64,000 nucleotides of DNA. Origin: CAYNEI01 sp964396185. Its GTDB lineage: Archaea; Thermoplasmatota; SW-10-69-26. A program made the translations under genes and the position numbers. The stretch lies in assembly GCA_964396185.1 (NCBI GenBank), contig CAYNEI010000013.1, positions 1 through 64,000 of the forward strand, written 5' to 3'. This document shows, piece by piece, positions 1 to 7,303 of the stretch (positions are counted from its first letter, which is position 1; each line of letters opens with the position of its first letter). The notes under the pieces were generated by a model. The model was not told where the DNA came from, did no database searches, and worked only from the letters and a program-made list of their open reading frames with translations.

Positions 1-68
1 AGAACAACCGGCTCGTGGGCGTCGTGACCCGCACCGATCTGCTTCGCGTCTTCTCAAGGTGGCCCTAG
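1..68 (+). CDS. C-terminal end of a CBS-domain protein (partial)
   Basis: Frame 3 is open from the window edge to a TAG at 66-68. The 21 visible residues contain LVGVVTRTDLLR, the typical last strand and helix of a CBS domain, a regulatory module that usually binds adenine nucleotides. The stop abuts the antiporter start at 69, so the two are probably co-transcribed and the CBS protein may regulate ion transport. The rest lies outside the window, so any extra catalytic domain is unknown. Confidence 0.6.
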   Translation, partial: NNRLVGVVTRTDLLRVFSRWP

Positions 69-1286
69 ATGGCCAGCGAGTTCGTAGGGACCCTGCTCGC
101 ACTCTTCTACGTGCTCCTCGCAGCCCAGCTCGTGGGCTGGGTCTTCCGCAAACTCAACCAGCCCTCGGTGATCGGCGAAGTGGTCGCGGGCATGATCATC
201 GGACCCGCGGTCCTGGGGATCGTACACGAAGGCGAGATCCTCGATTTCATCGCCGAGCTCGGCGCCATCTTCCTGCTCTTCCTGGTGGGCATCGAGACCC
301 GGCTCAAGGACATCCTCGGAGTCGGCAAGGAGGCCGTCTCTGTCGGCGTGCTCGGCGTGATCATCCCGTTCGTGGCTGGCTGGGGCTTCAGCCGGCTGAT
401 CGGTTTCGACCAGGTCGCCTCGCTGTTCGTCGGCACAGCGCTCGTGGCCACGAGCGTGGGCATCACCGCGCGCGTGCTCCAAGAGCTCGGCGTGCTTTCC
501 CGCACCTACTCCCGGATCATCCTGGGCGCGGCGGTCATCGACGATGTCCTGGGCCTGATCCTGCTTGCCGTGGTCTCGGGCGTGGCGATCACCGGTGCTT
601 TCGTCGCCGGCGACATCGCCCTCCTCATCCTCTTCAGTTTCCTCTTCGTGGTCGGTTCGGCCGCCATGGTCCCGGTCATGAGCCGGCTCCCCATGAAGCG
701 GCTCCCGTTCAGCTCCAACCTCGCCTTCGGCCTGGTGCTCGGCGTGGGCATGGCTGCGCTTTCGGCCGTCGTCGGCTTGGCCCCCATCGTGGGGGCGTTC
801 TTCGCTGGCATGCTGCTGGCCGAGCTCGCGCACGATTCCGAGGGCCCGGGCTTGGAGGCCCAGGTCCACGGCGTGGCCGCCTTGCTGACGCCTGTCTTCT
901 TCGCCGTCGTGGGCATCAAGCTGGACATCCTGGCCCTGACCGACCCGTTCGTGCTCGTCGTCGGCAGTGCTCTGACCCTCATCGCTGTGATCGGCAAGCT
1001 CGTCGGCGGGCTGGGCGCGCTCTCCCAGGGGATCCCGGATGCCTCCGTGGTCGGCATGGGCATGGTCCCGCGGGGCGAGGTGGGGTTGATCGTGGTCGCC
1101 CTAGGCCTCTCCTCCGGCGCGGTCGACAACACCGAGTACGCGATCGTCCTCTTCGTCGTGGTGGCCACGACCCTGATCGCCCCCTTGTTCCTGCGGCCCA
1201 TGGTGCGCTGGGCCCAAGCCGCCAAGAGCGCCGTGGACGAACCCGCCACCGGGTCCATGCCGGACCCGCCGGGGCCCCGCGATTGA
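69..1286 (+). CDS. Cation:proton antiporter, CPA2 (KefB/NapA-like) family
   Basis: A 405-residue polytopic membrane protein that probably exchanges Na+ or K+ for H+ across the cytoplasmic membrane. It begins with about twelve hydrophobic segments. It has the CPA2-type GEVVAGMIIGP stretch near residue 37, an LFLVGIE motif near 75, and AAVIDDVLGL near 154, which carries the paired Asp residues of the ion-binding site. Near residue 325 is the family's MVPRGEVGLI motif. The length (about 400) is that of a membrane domain without a C-terminal TrkA-N module. The ATG follows directly on the stop of the CBS fragment, suggesting coupling. Whether it carries Na+ or K+ cannot be read from sequence. Confidence 0.9.
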   Translation: MASEFVGTLLALFYVLLAAQLVGWVFRKLNQPSVIGEVVAGMIIGPAVLGIVHEGEILDFIAELGAIFLLFLVGIETRLKDILGVGKEAVSVGVLGVIIPFVAGWGFSRLIGFDQVASLFVGTALVATSVGITARVLQELGVLSRTYSRIILGAAVIDDVLGLILLAVVSGVAITGAFVAGDIALLILFSFLFVVGSAAMVPVMSRLPMKRLPFSSNLAFGLVLGVGMAALSAVVGLAPIVGAFFAGMLLAELAHDSEGPGLEAQVHGVAALLTPVFFAVVGIKLDILALTDPFVLVVGSALTLIAVIGKLVGGLGALSQGIPDASVVGMGMVPRGEVGLIVVALGLSSGAVDNTEYAIVLFVVVATTLIAPLFLRPMVRWAQAAKSAVDEPATGSMPDPPGPRD

Positions 1287-1383
1287 CGGTCTGGCTTGGT
1301 TCCCGGCATCTCATCGCCAGCTCCGCGCCGCGTGGCGGAGCGTGGACCGAGCCCTTTTCTTCCCCGCCGCCTCTGCCCACCAC

Positions 1384-2016
1384 ATGCCGTCGAGCGACCT
1401 CATCTTCGAGCAGGTCAAGCTGGGCCCCATGGAGAACTTCCAGTACCTCTTCGGGAGCCGGTCGACTGGCCAGGGTGCCATCGTGGACCCTGGCTTCGAG
1501 CCAGGCACCATGCTCGATCTCGCTGACGAGGCGGGTCTCGAGGTCACGCACATCGTGCTCACGCACAGCCACCGCGACCACATCGCTGCGCTCGGACCCA
1601 CCCGTGAGCGCACCGAGGCCCAGCTCGTCGCACACCCCAAGTCCCCGCTCTCCCCCGACATCCCTGCCGAGCACGGCGCGCCGATCGAGCTCGCCGGCGT
1701 CGAGATCACTCCCTACCATACGCCAGGGCACGCCCCGGACCATGTCGCCTTCGTCATCGACGACGCCTACCTGCTCAGCGGTGACGCCTTGTTCATCGGG
1801 GAATGCGGGCGCGTGGACCTCCCCGGCTCGGACGTCGAGGCCATGTGGCACACCCTCATGGAGGTGCTCCCCGCTCTGGCAGGCCACCTCGTGGTCTGCC
1901 CGGGCCACGACTACGGACCCGAGCCGACGCGAACGCTCTTCGAGGAGCTCGACGAGAACTACACCCTCGAGAAGCGCGACCTGGAGGCGTTCAAGCGGTT
2001 CATGGCCGAGCCTTGA
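1384..2016 (+). CDS. Metallo-beta-lactamase-fold hydrolase (ETHE1/glyoxalase II-like)
   Basis: A 210-residue cytoplasmic enzyme of the MBL superfamily. The metal site is clear: THSHRDH near residue 61 (HxHxDH), PGHAPDH near 119, GDALFIGECGRVD near 139 and a final PGHDYG near 178. The GDALFIGECGRxD loop and the PGHDYG ending resemble persulfide dioxygenases (ETHE1) and glyoxalase II, which both take glutathione-type thioesters or persulfides. No rhodanese domain is fused. ATG 1384 is preferred over an upstream GTG at 1342, because the earlier 14 residues are not family-like. Substrate is uncertain. Confidence 0.8.
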   Translation: MPSSDLIFEQVKLGPMENFQYLFGSRSTGQGAIVDPGFEPGTMLDLADEAGLEVTHIVLTHSHRDHIAALGPTRERTEAQLVAHPKSPLSPDIPAEHGAPIELAGVEITPYHTPGHAPDHVAFVIDDAYLLSGDALFIGECGRVDLPGSDVEAMWHTLMEVLPALAGHLVVCPGHDYGPEPTRTLFEELDENYTLEKRDLEAFKRFMAEP

Positions 2017-2035
2017 CAACTCCCCCGACAACCCT

Positions 2036-2173
2036 GATCACGAAGGGCACGAAGGGGTCACCAAGGACGCGAAGACGTTCGGAACAGGAACCGAACAAGG
2101 GGACAGGGCACGGTTCCCTAGGTCTCCTTGGTTCCCTTGGTGCCCTTTGAGCCCCTTCGTGTCCTTCGTGATC
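2036..2173. repeat. Imperfect inverted repeat built of cacgaagg words
   Basis: The arms at 2036-2057 and 2152-2173 are reverse complements at 21 of 22 positions. Inner segments also pair (caccaagg at 2060-2067 with ccttggtg near 2134). The arms are made of short degenerate direct repeats (cacgaagg/gcacgaagg). The element lies between a + strand gene and a convergent - strand gene, so it could terminate transcription. Its length and repeat texture suggest a small dispersed palindromic element rather than a simple terminator. Confidence 0.55.
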
Positions 2174-2183
2174 TAGGTCGTTG

Positions 2184-2627
2184 TCAGAACGGCCCCTTCT
2201 CGGTGACCGGCGGCTCGCCTGCGCGCACGAACTCGTACCGCAACGGCACCTCGTGCTGGTGGCCCGAGCGGTACGGGCACCGGGAGCACCTTGTCCCCAC
2301 CACCGTCTCCCCGCCGGTGAGCGTCCGGTTCGCTACCCGGTCGAGCTCCTGCCCGCACACGGGGCAAGCCTCTCGGGCTGGCTCGTGGGTGGTCCCCGTG
2401 CGCACACGCACCTGCACGATCCCCTCCTCGACGGCCAGCTTGCGCACCCGCTGTTCGCTCACCCGGACCTCATGCTCGCCGGTCTGCTGGAGCTGGGCCC
2501 GCACGAGCTGAGCCAGCCGGTGCTGACTCTCCACGATGGGCTCTCGGGCCAGCACGGCCTGGAGGGCATCGATCACGTGGTCGTCGTCAGCGACCCGGTA
2601 CGCCACACTCGCGCGTAGCCCTGACAC
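2184..2627 (-). CDS. Small zinc-ribbon protein of unknown function
   Basis: A 147-residue protein. The C-terminal third has a zinc-ribbon: CPVCG near residue 89 and CSRCPYR near 114, i.e. two CxxC pairs 22 residues apart. The N-terminal part is rich in charged helix formers and contains a segment (VSEQRVRKLAVEEGIVQVRVR) that looks like a winged-helix unit. That suggests a nucleic-acid-binding protein, but no family was recognised. It is convergent with the MBL gene. The start at 2627 sits only 4 bases from a TTAATTAA run, too close for a TATA box, so an internal start is possible. Confidence 0.6.
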   Translation of the reverse strand: MSGLRASVAYRVADDDHVIDALQAVLAREPIVESQHRLAQLVRAQLQQTGEHEVRVSEQRVRKLAVEEGIVQVRVRTGTTHEPAREACPVCGQELDRVANRTLTGGETVVGTRCSRCPYRSGHQHEVPLRYEFVRAGEPPVTEKGPF

Positions 2628-2638
2628 ATCTTAATTAA

Positions 2639-2919
2639 CCCTACTTGTGACGGATAGCGGAACCCGCGTCGCCCTGGGCGTGAAGCTCCGCAAGGAGGGA
2701 GAGGAAGGCAACCCCGGAGGGGTTGTCGACGGACCCCGACGCCGCGCGGCGAGCGCCCAGGGCGACCCGAAGGGCCGCGCAACAGGCGCCCGATGCCGCC
2801 CTCGACCCGGGCTGCGGCGCCGGATCCTCGAAAGGGCCTCCGGCCCTTCCTTGCGGTCCGGCTTCTTGCCTTCGAACGCCTGTCGCCCGGCGCGGGCCCG
2901 ATATCCGCCACAAGTAGGG
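2639..2919. ncRNA. Candidate structured RNA (or TIR-bounded element), family unknown
   Basis: This 281-nt stretch is bounded by perfect 11-bp inverted ends (2639-2649 with 2909-2919). The end helix continues with 2651-2656/2902-2907 and 2663-2668/2891-2896. Inside are a 13-bp perfect helix (2668-2680/2754-2766), a GCAA tetraloop hairpin at 2686-2697, a hairpin at 2710-2724 and a helix at 2782-2788/2877-2883. It looks like a multibranched RNA. The consensus boxes I know for archaeal RNase P RNA and SRP RNA are not evident on either strand. A MITE-like element is the alternative. Strand is undetermined; no protein gene fits here. Confidence 0.5.
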
Positions 2920-2986
2920 TTGAAGGACCACGGAAGATGTCGAGCCCAGGGAGGGGCTCATAAGGGGGAGCGCCCATCGAGCCGGC

Positions 2987-3529
2987 GTGCCGTCGTTCAT
3001 CGTCCACGGGCTGATCCCGCTGCTCCTACTCTTGGCGCTGCGGCTCACCTCGGTCAGGGTCGCTCTCCTGATGCTCCCGTTCACCTGGCTGGCTGACCTG
3101 GACTACTGGTTCGGGTTCCATAGGGCGACGACGAGCAACATCTTCTGGCTCCTCCCGTTCCTGCTCGCCTGGTACCTCTGGCGCGAGCACCGGCCGACCT
3201 GGGCCCCGTACGCCGCGGTGGCCTCCTACTACCTGGCCAGCCACATGATCCTGGACATCTTCGCCGGCGGCGTGGTGCTCTTCTGGCCGCTGTGGGACCA
3301 GACGTTCTTCTGGCAGATCCTGGTGCTCGTGAACACGCAGACCGGCGAGACCGACGTGGTCAACGACCCCGGCAGCTTCGAGGGCGTCCCCGAGGTCGCG
3401 GAAGTCTTCGCCTGGATCAGCCCCTTCGAGGCCGCCATGCTGGCGCTCACCGTGATCGTCGTGGGCGCCACGCTGCTATACCGCCACTGGCCTACGCGCA
3501 CGGTCCCGGTGCTAGAGGAGATCGAGTAG
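2987..3529 (+). CDS. Membrane protein resembling YdjM-type (DUF457) metal-dependent hydrolases
   Basis: A 180-residue protein with about four hydrophobic helices. It has the acidic/His pattern seen in the YdjM family: PFTWLADLDYWFGFHRATT near residue 31 and SHMILDIFAGG near 84. In that family, Asp and His residues in these positions are thought to bind metal in the membrane plane. Start codon is GTG at 2987; a purine-rich GGGGGAG lies about 17 bases upstream. Biochemical function of the family is poorly known, so the name is by resemblance only. Confidence 0.65.
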   Translation: MPSFIVHGLIPLLLLLALRLTSVRVALLMLPFTWLADLDYWFGFHRATTSNIFWLLPFLLAWYLWREHRPTWAPYAAVASYYLASHMILDIFAGGVVLFWPLWDQTFFWQILVLVNTQTGETDVVNDPGSFEGVPEVAEVFAWISPFEAAMLALTVIVVGATLLYRHWPTRTVPVLEEIE

Positions 3530-3545
3530 AGCGGACGGTGGCGGC

Positions 3546-3580
3546 TTCAACACGAAGGCCCTCGTGAACTTCGTGTTGAG
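3546..3580. terminator. Hairpin between convergent genes
   Basis: The arms 3547-3557 and 3569-3579 form an 11-bp perfect stem with an 11-nt loop. It sits in the 56-bp gap between the membrane gene ending at 3529 and hjc ending at 3586, and could act on both. There is no U-run. Its cacgaag word recalls the larger inverted repeat at 2036. Confidence 0.5.
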
Positions 3581-3585
3581 GCAGG

Positions 3586-4146
3586 TTACACCGAGGCAGC
3601 CAGCGGGTCCTCGGTCAACCCCTCCCCGAACACCTCGTAGTAGTGCTCCAGGAAACTGTGCAGGGGCCGGCCGTGGTCCCAGCGCAGTACGTAGGTGCCC
3701 GAGTCGGTGGTGGGGAGCTGGGGGGTGCGGCGCGCGATGATGTTGGCCCGCCGGTCCAGCCCATCGATGGGAAGCGAGAAGACGCGCCAGGGGTCGGTCT
3801 TGCGGTGACCTTTGAGACGGAAGGCGTAGAGGGCCAGGGTGCCTGTGGCGCCAGCGATGTCAGCCAGCTCCTGGGCCTGCTCGTGGAGTGCGCCCGAGGA
3901 TTCGCTGAAGTGCACCGTGTCTCGACCGGCGGCTTTGACCTCCACGATGAAGGCGAACCCACCCCGCATGGCCACGAGATCACCCGTCCCCAGCGAGCCC
4001 GCGGCTCGCACGACAAGGAACGGATCGGTCATAGGCTGGCGGTAGGCTCGCACCACACTGGGGGAGCCTGTGCGCGTCATCTTCTCGATGGTGCCCTGGT
4101 CGCCTGCGAGCACGCCGCGTAACTCACGTTCGTATGCGTGTCCCAT
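3586..4146 (-). CDS. hjc: Holliday junction resolvase Hjc
   Basis: An archaeal endonuclease that cuts four-way DNA junctions during recombination and repair. The N-terminal AYERELRGVL carries the family Glu. The nuclease core DLVAMRGGFAFIVEVKAA near residue 56 gives the D-x(n)-EVK signature of the restriction-endonuclease-like fold. SGALHEQAQEL follows, matching the conserved helix. At 186 residues it is longer than typical Hjc (about 120-150); the extra C-terminal part (after about residue 120) is not recognised. It is divergent from the GTPase operon starting at 4299. Confidence 0.85.
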   Translation of the reverse strand: MGHAYERELRGVLAGDQGTIEKMTRTGSPSVVRAYRQPMTDPFLVVRAAGSLGTGDLVAMRGGFAFIVEVKAAGRDTVHFSESSGALHEQAQELADIAGATGTLALYAFRLKGHRKTDPWRVFSLPIDGLDRRANIIARRTPQLPTTDSGTYVLRWDHGRPLHSFLEHYYEVFGEGLTEDPLAASV

Positions 4147-4225
4147 CCCGGTACGAGTCAGGGGGGGTCGGCGTATCTATCTAGCGGTTCCATCCACGGT
4201 CGAGGCCGAGATGAAACCGACAAAG

Positions 4226-4233
4226 GCTTTTAA
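4226..4233 (+). promoter_or_regulatory. TATA box for the Era-like GTPase operon
   Basis: gcttttaa lies about 26 bp before a predicted transcription start near 4256. This leaves a leader of about 43 nt to the ATG at 4299, with a ggtggg ribosome-binding sequence in front of it. This supports 4299 over an in-frame TTG at 4254. Confidence 0.5.
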
Positions 4234-4298
4234 CCCCGGACAGTAAGGGTTCCTTGGATGCACTTGCCCGACCCAGGGGAAGCTCACTAGGTGGGAAG

Positions 4299-4949
4299 AT
4301 GGCACTCGGTCAGAAACTCAGATCAGGCAACAAGCGAGGGCTCTTCGGATGGCTCCGAAGCGCTTTCGGGAAAGAACAGGCCAAGGTGGGCATCTATGGC
4401 CCACCGAACGCCGGGAAGACCACGTTGGCCAACCGCATCGTGCGGGATTGGGCCGGCGACGTGATGGGGGCTGCCAGCGAGGTGCCGCACGAGACGCGGC
4501 GCGCGCGGCGCAAGTCCAACATCCAGATGAGCCACAACGGCTCCGGGCTCACTCTGGATATCGTGGACACGCCAGGCATCGCCACCAAGATCGACTTCCA
4601 CGAGTTCGTGGAGGACCACGGCTACGAGGAGGGCGATGCCCGCAAGCGGGCCAAGGAGGCCACGGAAGGCGTGGTCGAGGCGATCCGTTGGCTCGACGAT
4701 GTGGACGGCATCATCCTCGTGATGGACGCCACCCTGGACCCGTTCAACCAGGTCAACGTCACCATCCTTGGCAACCTCGAGGCCAGGCGCCTGCCGGTGG
4801 TCATCGCGGCCAACAAGATCGACCTCCCGGACTCCTCGCCGGCGACCCTCAAGAACGCGTTCCCGCAGCACCCGGTGGTCCCGATCTCGGCGATCACAGG
4901 CTACAACATCGATCAGCTCTACGACACCATGGTGGAGACCTTCAGGTAG
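4299..4949 (+). CDS. Era-like small GTPase (first gene of a conserved archaeal trio)
   Basis: A 216-residue GTP-binding protein. G1 is GPPNAGKTT near residue 33; G3 is DTPGIA near 91; G4 is ANKID near 171; G5 is a VVPISAITG-type stretch near 190. No KH or other RNA-binding domain follows, so it is not Era itself. It is followed within 10 bp by the DUF2073 gene and then a zinc-ribbon gene, an arrangement recurring in many archaea. The zinc-ribbon family is listed as OapC/ArvC, so the three probably work together, though their role is not established. Start chosen at ATG 4299 with AGGTGGG upstream. Confidence 0.85.
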   Translation: MALGQKLRSGNKRGLFGWLRSAFGKEQAKVGIYGPPNAGKTTLANRIVRDWAGDVMGAASEVPHETRRARRKSNIQMSHNGSGLTLDIVDTPGIATKIDFHEFVEDHGYEEGDARKRAKEATEGVVEAIRWLDDVDGIILVMDATLDPFNQVNVTILGNLEARRLPVVIAANKIDLPDSSPATLKNAFPQHPVVPISAITGYNIDQLYDTMVETFR

Positions 4950-4959
4950 GTGGTTCGAG

Positions 4960-5373
4960 ATGGACACCCAAGAAAGCGACGGCGGCGTCCGGATCAACCT
5001 CGTCTCCAAGGCCAAGCTCGACAGCTTGAGCCTGCAAGAGAAGATCCGGTTCATCCTGGACGAGGTCAAGCGCGACGTGATCCTGGTCCTCGAAGAGGGC
5101 CTGGACCCGAACGAGGAAGCCAAGCTCATCGAATCCACCATGGTCGAGATCGACCCGGACGGGTTCGTGGGCATCGAGCTGGAGAGCCAGCGCGACCTCT
5201 CGAACCCAGGCATCATCGGCAAGCTCTTCCGCCGCAGCCAGTTCGGCGGCAAAGCCACCATGACCGTGGTCGGCCCGGCCGACAAGCTGCGCACCGTCTA
5301 CAAGGACGGCGACTCCATCGAGGCCATGGTGCTCAGCCAGCCCACGCCGGAAGCCGCAGGATCGGCCGCGTGA
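4960..5373 (+). CDS. DUF2073 family protein
   Basis: A 137-residue archaeal protein matching the DUF2073 pattern: an N-terminal INLVSKAKLDSLSLQEKIRFIL segment, then DVILVLEEGL and FVGIELESQ, ending with a GKATMTVVGPADKLRT strand-helix. The family has no known biochemical activity. It always seems to occur next to the GTPase on its 5' side and the zinc ribbon on its 3' side, as here. The ATG at 4960 is preceded by AGGTAGGTGG, which overlaps the GTPase stop, a strong ribosome-binding site implying translational coupling. Confidence 0.85.
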   Translation: MDTQESDGGVRINLVSKAKLDSLSLQEKIRFILDEVKRDVILVLEEGLDPNEEAKLIESTMVEIDPDGFVGIELESQRDLSNPGIIGKLFRRSQFGGKATMTVVGPADKLRTVYKDGDSIEAMVLSQPTPEAAGSAA

Positions 5374-5383
5374 GGTTGCCTTC

Positions 5384-6010
5384 ATGCCTCACCAGTGCCT
5401 GAGTTGCGGTGAAGCCTTCGAGGACGGGTCCACGGACCTACTCAAGGGCTGCCCAGGCTGCGAGGGGACCCGGTTCTTCTTCGTCGAGGAGCCGTTGGAA
5501 GCCGACCAGCGCGAGGAGCTCAAAGAGCAGGCCGACCAGAACGTCCACGAGATGCTGCGCGAGATCCTCTCCGAGAAGGAGAAACCCGACATGGACCAGG
5601 ACATCTGGAGCCGGAAGGCCTGGGAGGACTGGATCCGGATGCGGGCCGACGAGGACCCTGAGAAACTCCTTGAGGAGCTCGAGGAGAAGGGGGTCACCTT
5701 CAAGGCGACCACGGACGAGCAGGGGGCCATCGAGCCCCAGTCCGTCCAGGTCCGCCTGGACGATGTCGAGGAGGCCAGCGCGCCAGACGAGGATGAGACC
5801 GTTGAAGCGCCGGACCCGTTGGAAGCGATCCAGGCCGAGCAAGCCGCGGGCCGTGAAGTCCGACCATCCACCCTGAACATCGTTAACCCTGGCGAGTACG
5901 AGATCGATGTCGAGCGGTTGATGGAGGACAGCCCGGTCATCGTCGAACGGGATGGCTCGTACGTGATCCATCTGCCGAGTGTTTTCGAGAAGGGCGCGCG
6001 TCGGCGCTGA
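5384..6010 (+). CDS. OapC/ArvC-like zinc-ribbon protein
   Basis: A 208-residue protein with an N-terminal zinc ribbon (CLSCG at residue 5 and CPGCEGTRFFF at 23), then an acidic helical middle and a C-terminal block NPGEYEIDVERLMEDSPVIV near residue 171. This C-terminal block is characteristic of the archaeal family and may be the interaction surface with its two neighbours. Bacterial relatives of the zinc ribbon bind OLE RNA, so RNA contact is a reasonable guess but not shown for archaea. It ends the three-gene operon. Confidence 0.8.
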   Translation: MPHQCLSCGEAFEDGSTDLLKGCPGCEGTRFFFVEEPLEADQREELKEQADQNVHEMLREILSEKEKPDMDQDIWSRKAWEDWIRMRADEDPEKLLEELEEKGVTFKATTDEQGAIEPQSVQVRLDDVEEASAPDEDETVEAPDPLEAIQAEQAAGREVRPSTLNIVNPGEYEIDVERLMEDSPVIVERDGSYVIHLPSVFEKGARRR

Positions 6011-6025
6011 GAAAGAGGGAGAGGA

Positions 6026-6046
6026 CCGGGACGCGGTGCGTCCCGG
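6026..6046 (+). terminator. GC hairpin after the ArvC-like gene; rest of 6011-6322 shows no gene
   Basis: A perfect 9-bp stem (6026-6034 with 6038-6046) and a 3-nt loop begin 15 bp after the stop codon at 6010. No U-run follows. The remaining 270 bp to 6322 contain no convincing ORF. A ccctttatg at 6282-6290 may be the TATA box of the next gene. Confidence 0.5.
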
Positions 6047-6322
6047 CCCTGATGGTCTGTGGACTCGGGGGTGGATCGATCGTCAAGCGTTCGGTAGGCA
6101 CCTCCGTGAGCGCGGCGTTCGCAACGTCGTCTCCCTCTTGGTTCCCACTGCGAGGCCATGACCGCAGCCAGGACGGAAAAGCTCCACCAGGGAGCCACTT
6201 GGCTGCGACGGTGATGGTTCCCGCGCGCTTGTCCCCCCTTGCCCGAACTTTCTCCTCCTGAAAGTAGAAGCATCGGGGGAACCCTTTATGAAGCCGCCTC
6301 GGGTTACCAGGCCGCGCTTACC

Positions 6323-7303
6323 ATGATGTTCGTCGAGAAGGTCGGGGTCGTCGGAGCCGGGACCATGGGTGCTGCCATCGCCGAGGTCATGGCGCTCAAC
6401 GGGCACGAGGTCGTGCTCAAGGACATCAACGAGGAGTTCACGAAACAAGGGATGCAGACGATCCGCGGCATCCTGGATGAGCTCGTGGACTACCACGCCT
6501 CCAAGGCGGACAAGGCGATCGAGGCCACCGAGCGCGACCTTGGCATCTCGCTGACCGACGAGCAGAAAGAGCACATCCGGGAGAGCAAGGCGCCCACGTA
6601 CGACGCCGAGCGCGCCGAGCGCGTCTTCGAGAAGATCACCCCGACCACCAGCTACGACGACTTCGAGGACGTGGACATCGTCATCGAGGCCGTCGTGGAG
6701 GACCTCGACATCAAGCAACAGGTGTTCGCGGATCTCGAGGAGGCCACCGAGCGCCACGTCCCCCTGTGCACGAACACCTCCGTGCTCTCGGTCACCCAGA
6801 TCGCCAGCGGCACCACCGATCGGCGCCAGAAAGTGCTCGGCGTCCACTTCTTCAACCCGCCCTACACCATGCCGCTCATCGAGGTCGTGCCCGCCCTGGA
6901 GACGCACAAAAGCGTCACCGAGAACGTGGTCAACTTCCTCGAGGAGCTGCGCAACCACCGCTACCCCATGCAGCCCGTGGTCGTGCAAGAGGGCCCCGGC
7001 TTCGTGGTCAACCGGGTGCTCGGCCGCGCCATGGCCGAGGCCTTCCTCATCTACGAAGAGGACCTGGCCTCTCCCCGGGCCATCGACCAGGCCATCCGGC
7101 AAGGACTGGGTTGGCCCATGGGGCCCCTGGAGCTGGCCGACCAGGTGGGCATCGATGTCATCCACCACGTCATGCAAGGCATGAAGGAGATGGGTGCCAC
7201 CGGCCACCAACGCGAACCCCAGATCATCAAGAAGCTCGTCTCGCTCGGACGGCTCGGCAAGAAGAGCGGCCGAGGCTTCTACGACTACTCAACGGAGCAA
7301 TGA
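6323..7303 (+). CDS. 3-hydroxyacyl-CoA dehydrogenase
   Basis: A 326-residue NAD-dependent enzyme oxidising L-3-hydroxyacyl-CoA to 3-ketoacyl-CoA in fatty-acid beta-oxidation. The Rossmann motif GVVGAGTMGAAIAE starts near residue 7. The catalytic His lies in GVHFFNPPYTMPLIE near 172, and GFVVNRVLGRAMAEA near 226 marks the C-terminal dimerisation domain. It is slightly longer than the usual 280-290, with an acidic insert around residues 70-100. ATG 6323 is immediately followed by a second ATG; an upstream in-frame ATG (6239) is before the TATA-like ccctttatg. The downstream hydratase overlaps by ATGA. Confidence 0.92.
   Translation: MMFVEKVGVVGAGTMGAAIAEVMALNGHEVVLKDINEEFTKQGMQTIRGILDELVDYHASKADKAIEATERDLGISLTDEQKEHIRESKAPTYDAERAERVFEKITPTTSYDDFEDVDIVIEAVVEDLDIKQQVFADLEEATERHVPLCTNTSVLSVTQIASGTTDRRQKVLGVHFFNPPYTMPLIEVVPALETHKSVTENVVNFLEELRNHRYPMQPVVVQEGPGFVVNRVLGRAMAEAFLIYEEDLASPRAIDQAIRQGLGWPMGPLELADQVGIDVIHHVMQGMKEMGATGHQREPQIIKKLVSLGRLGKKSGRGFYDYSTEQ

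Noticed and set aside
2036..2173. CRISPR-like short repeats (cacgaagg)
   Set aside because: No regular repeat length and no spacers; they form two inverted arms.
59..2176. Long open frames overlapping the antiporter and MBL genes, in several other frames and strands
   Set aside because: Their products are Arg/Pro/Gly-rich with no domain, as expected for shadows in GC-rich DNA; the in-register genes have full family motifs.
2639..2919. RNase P RNA or SRP RNA
   Set aside because: The usual conserved boxes (CR-I, CR-V for RNase P; the helix-8 loop for SRP) are not evident on either strand, so only an unassigned structured RNA is reported.
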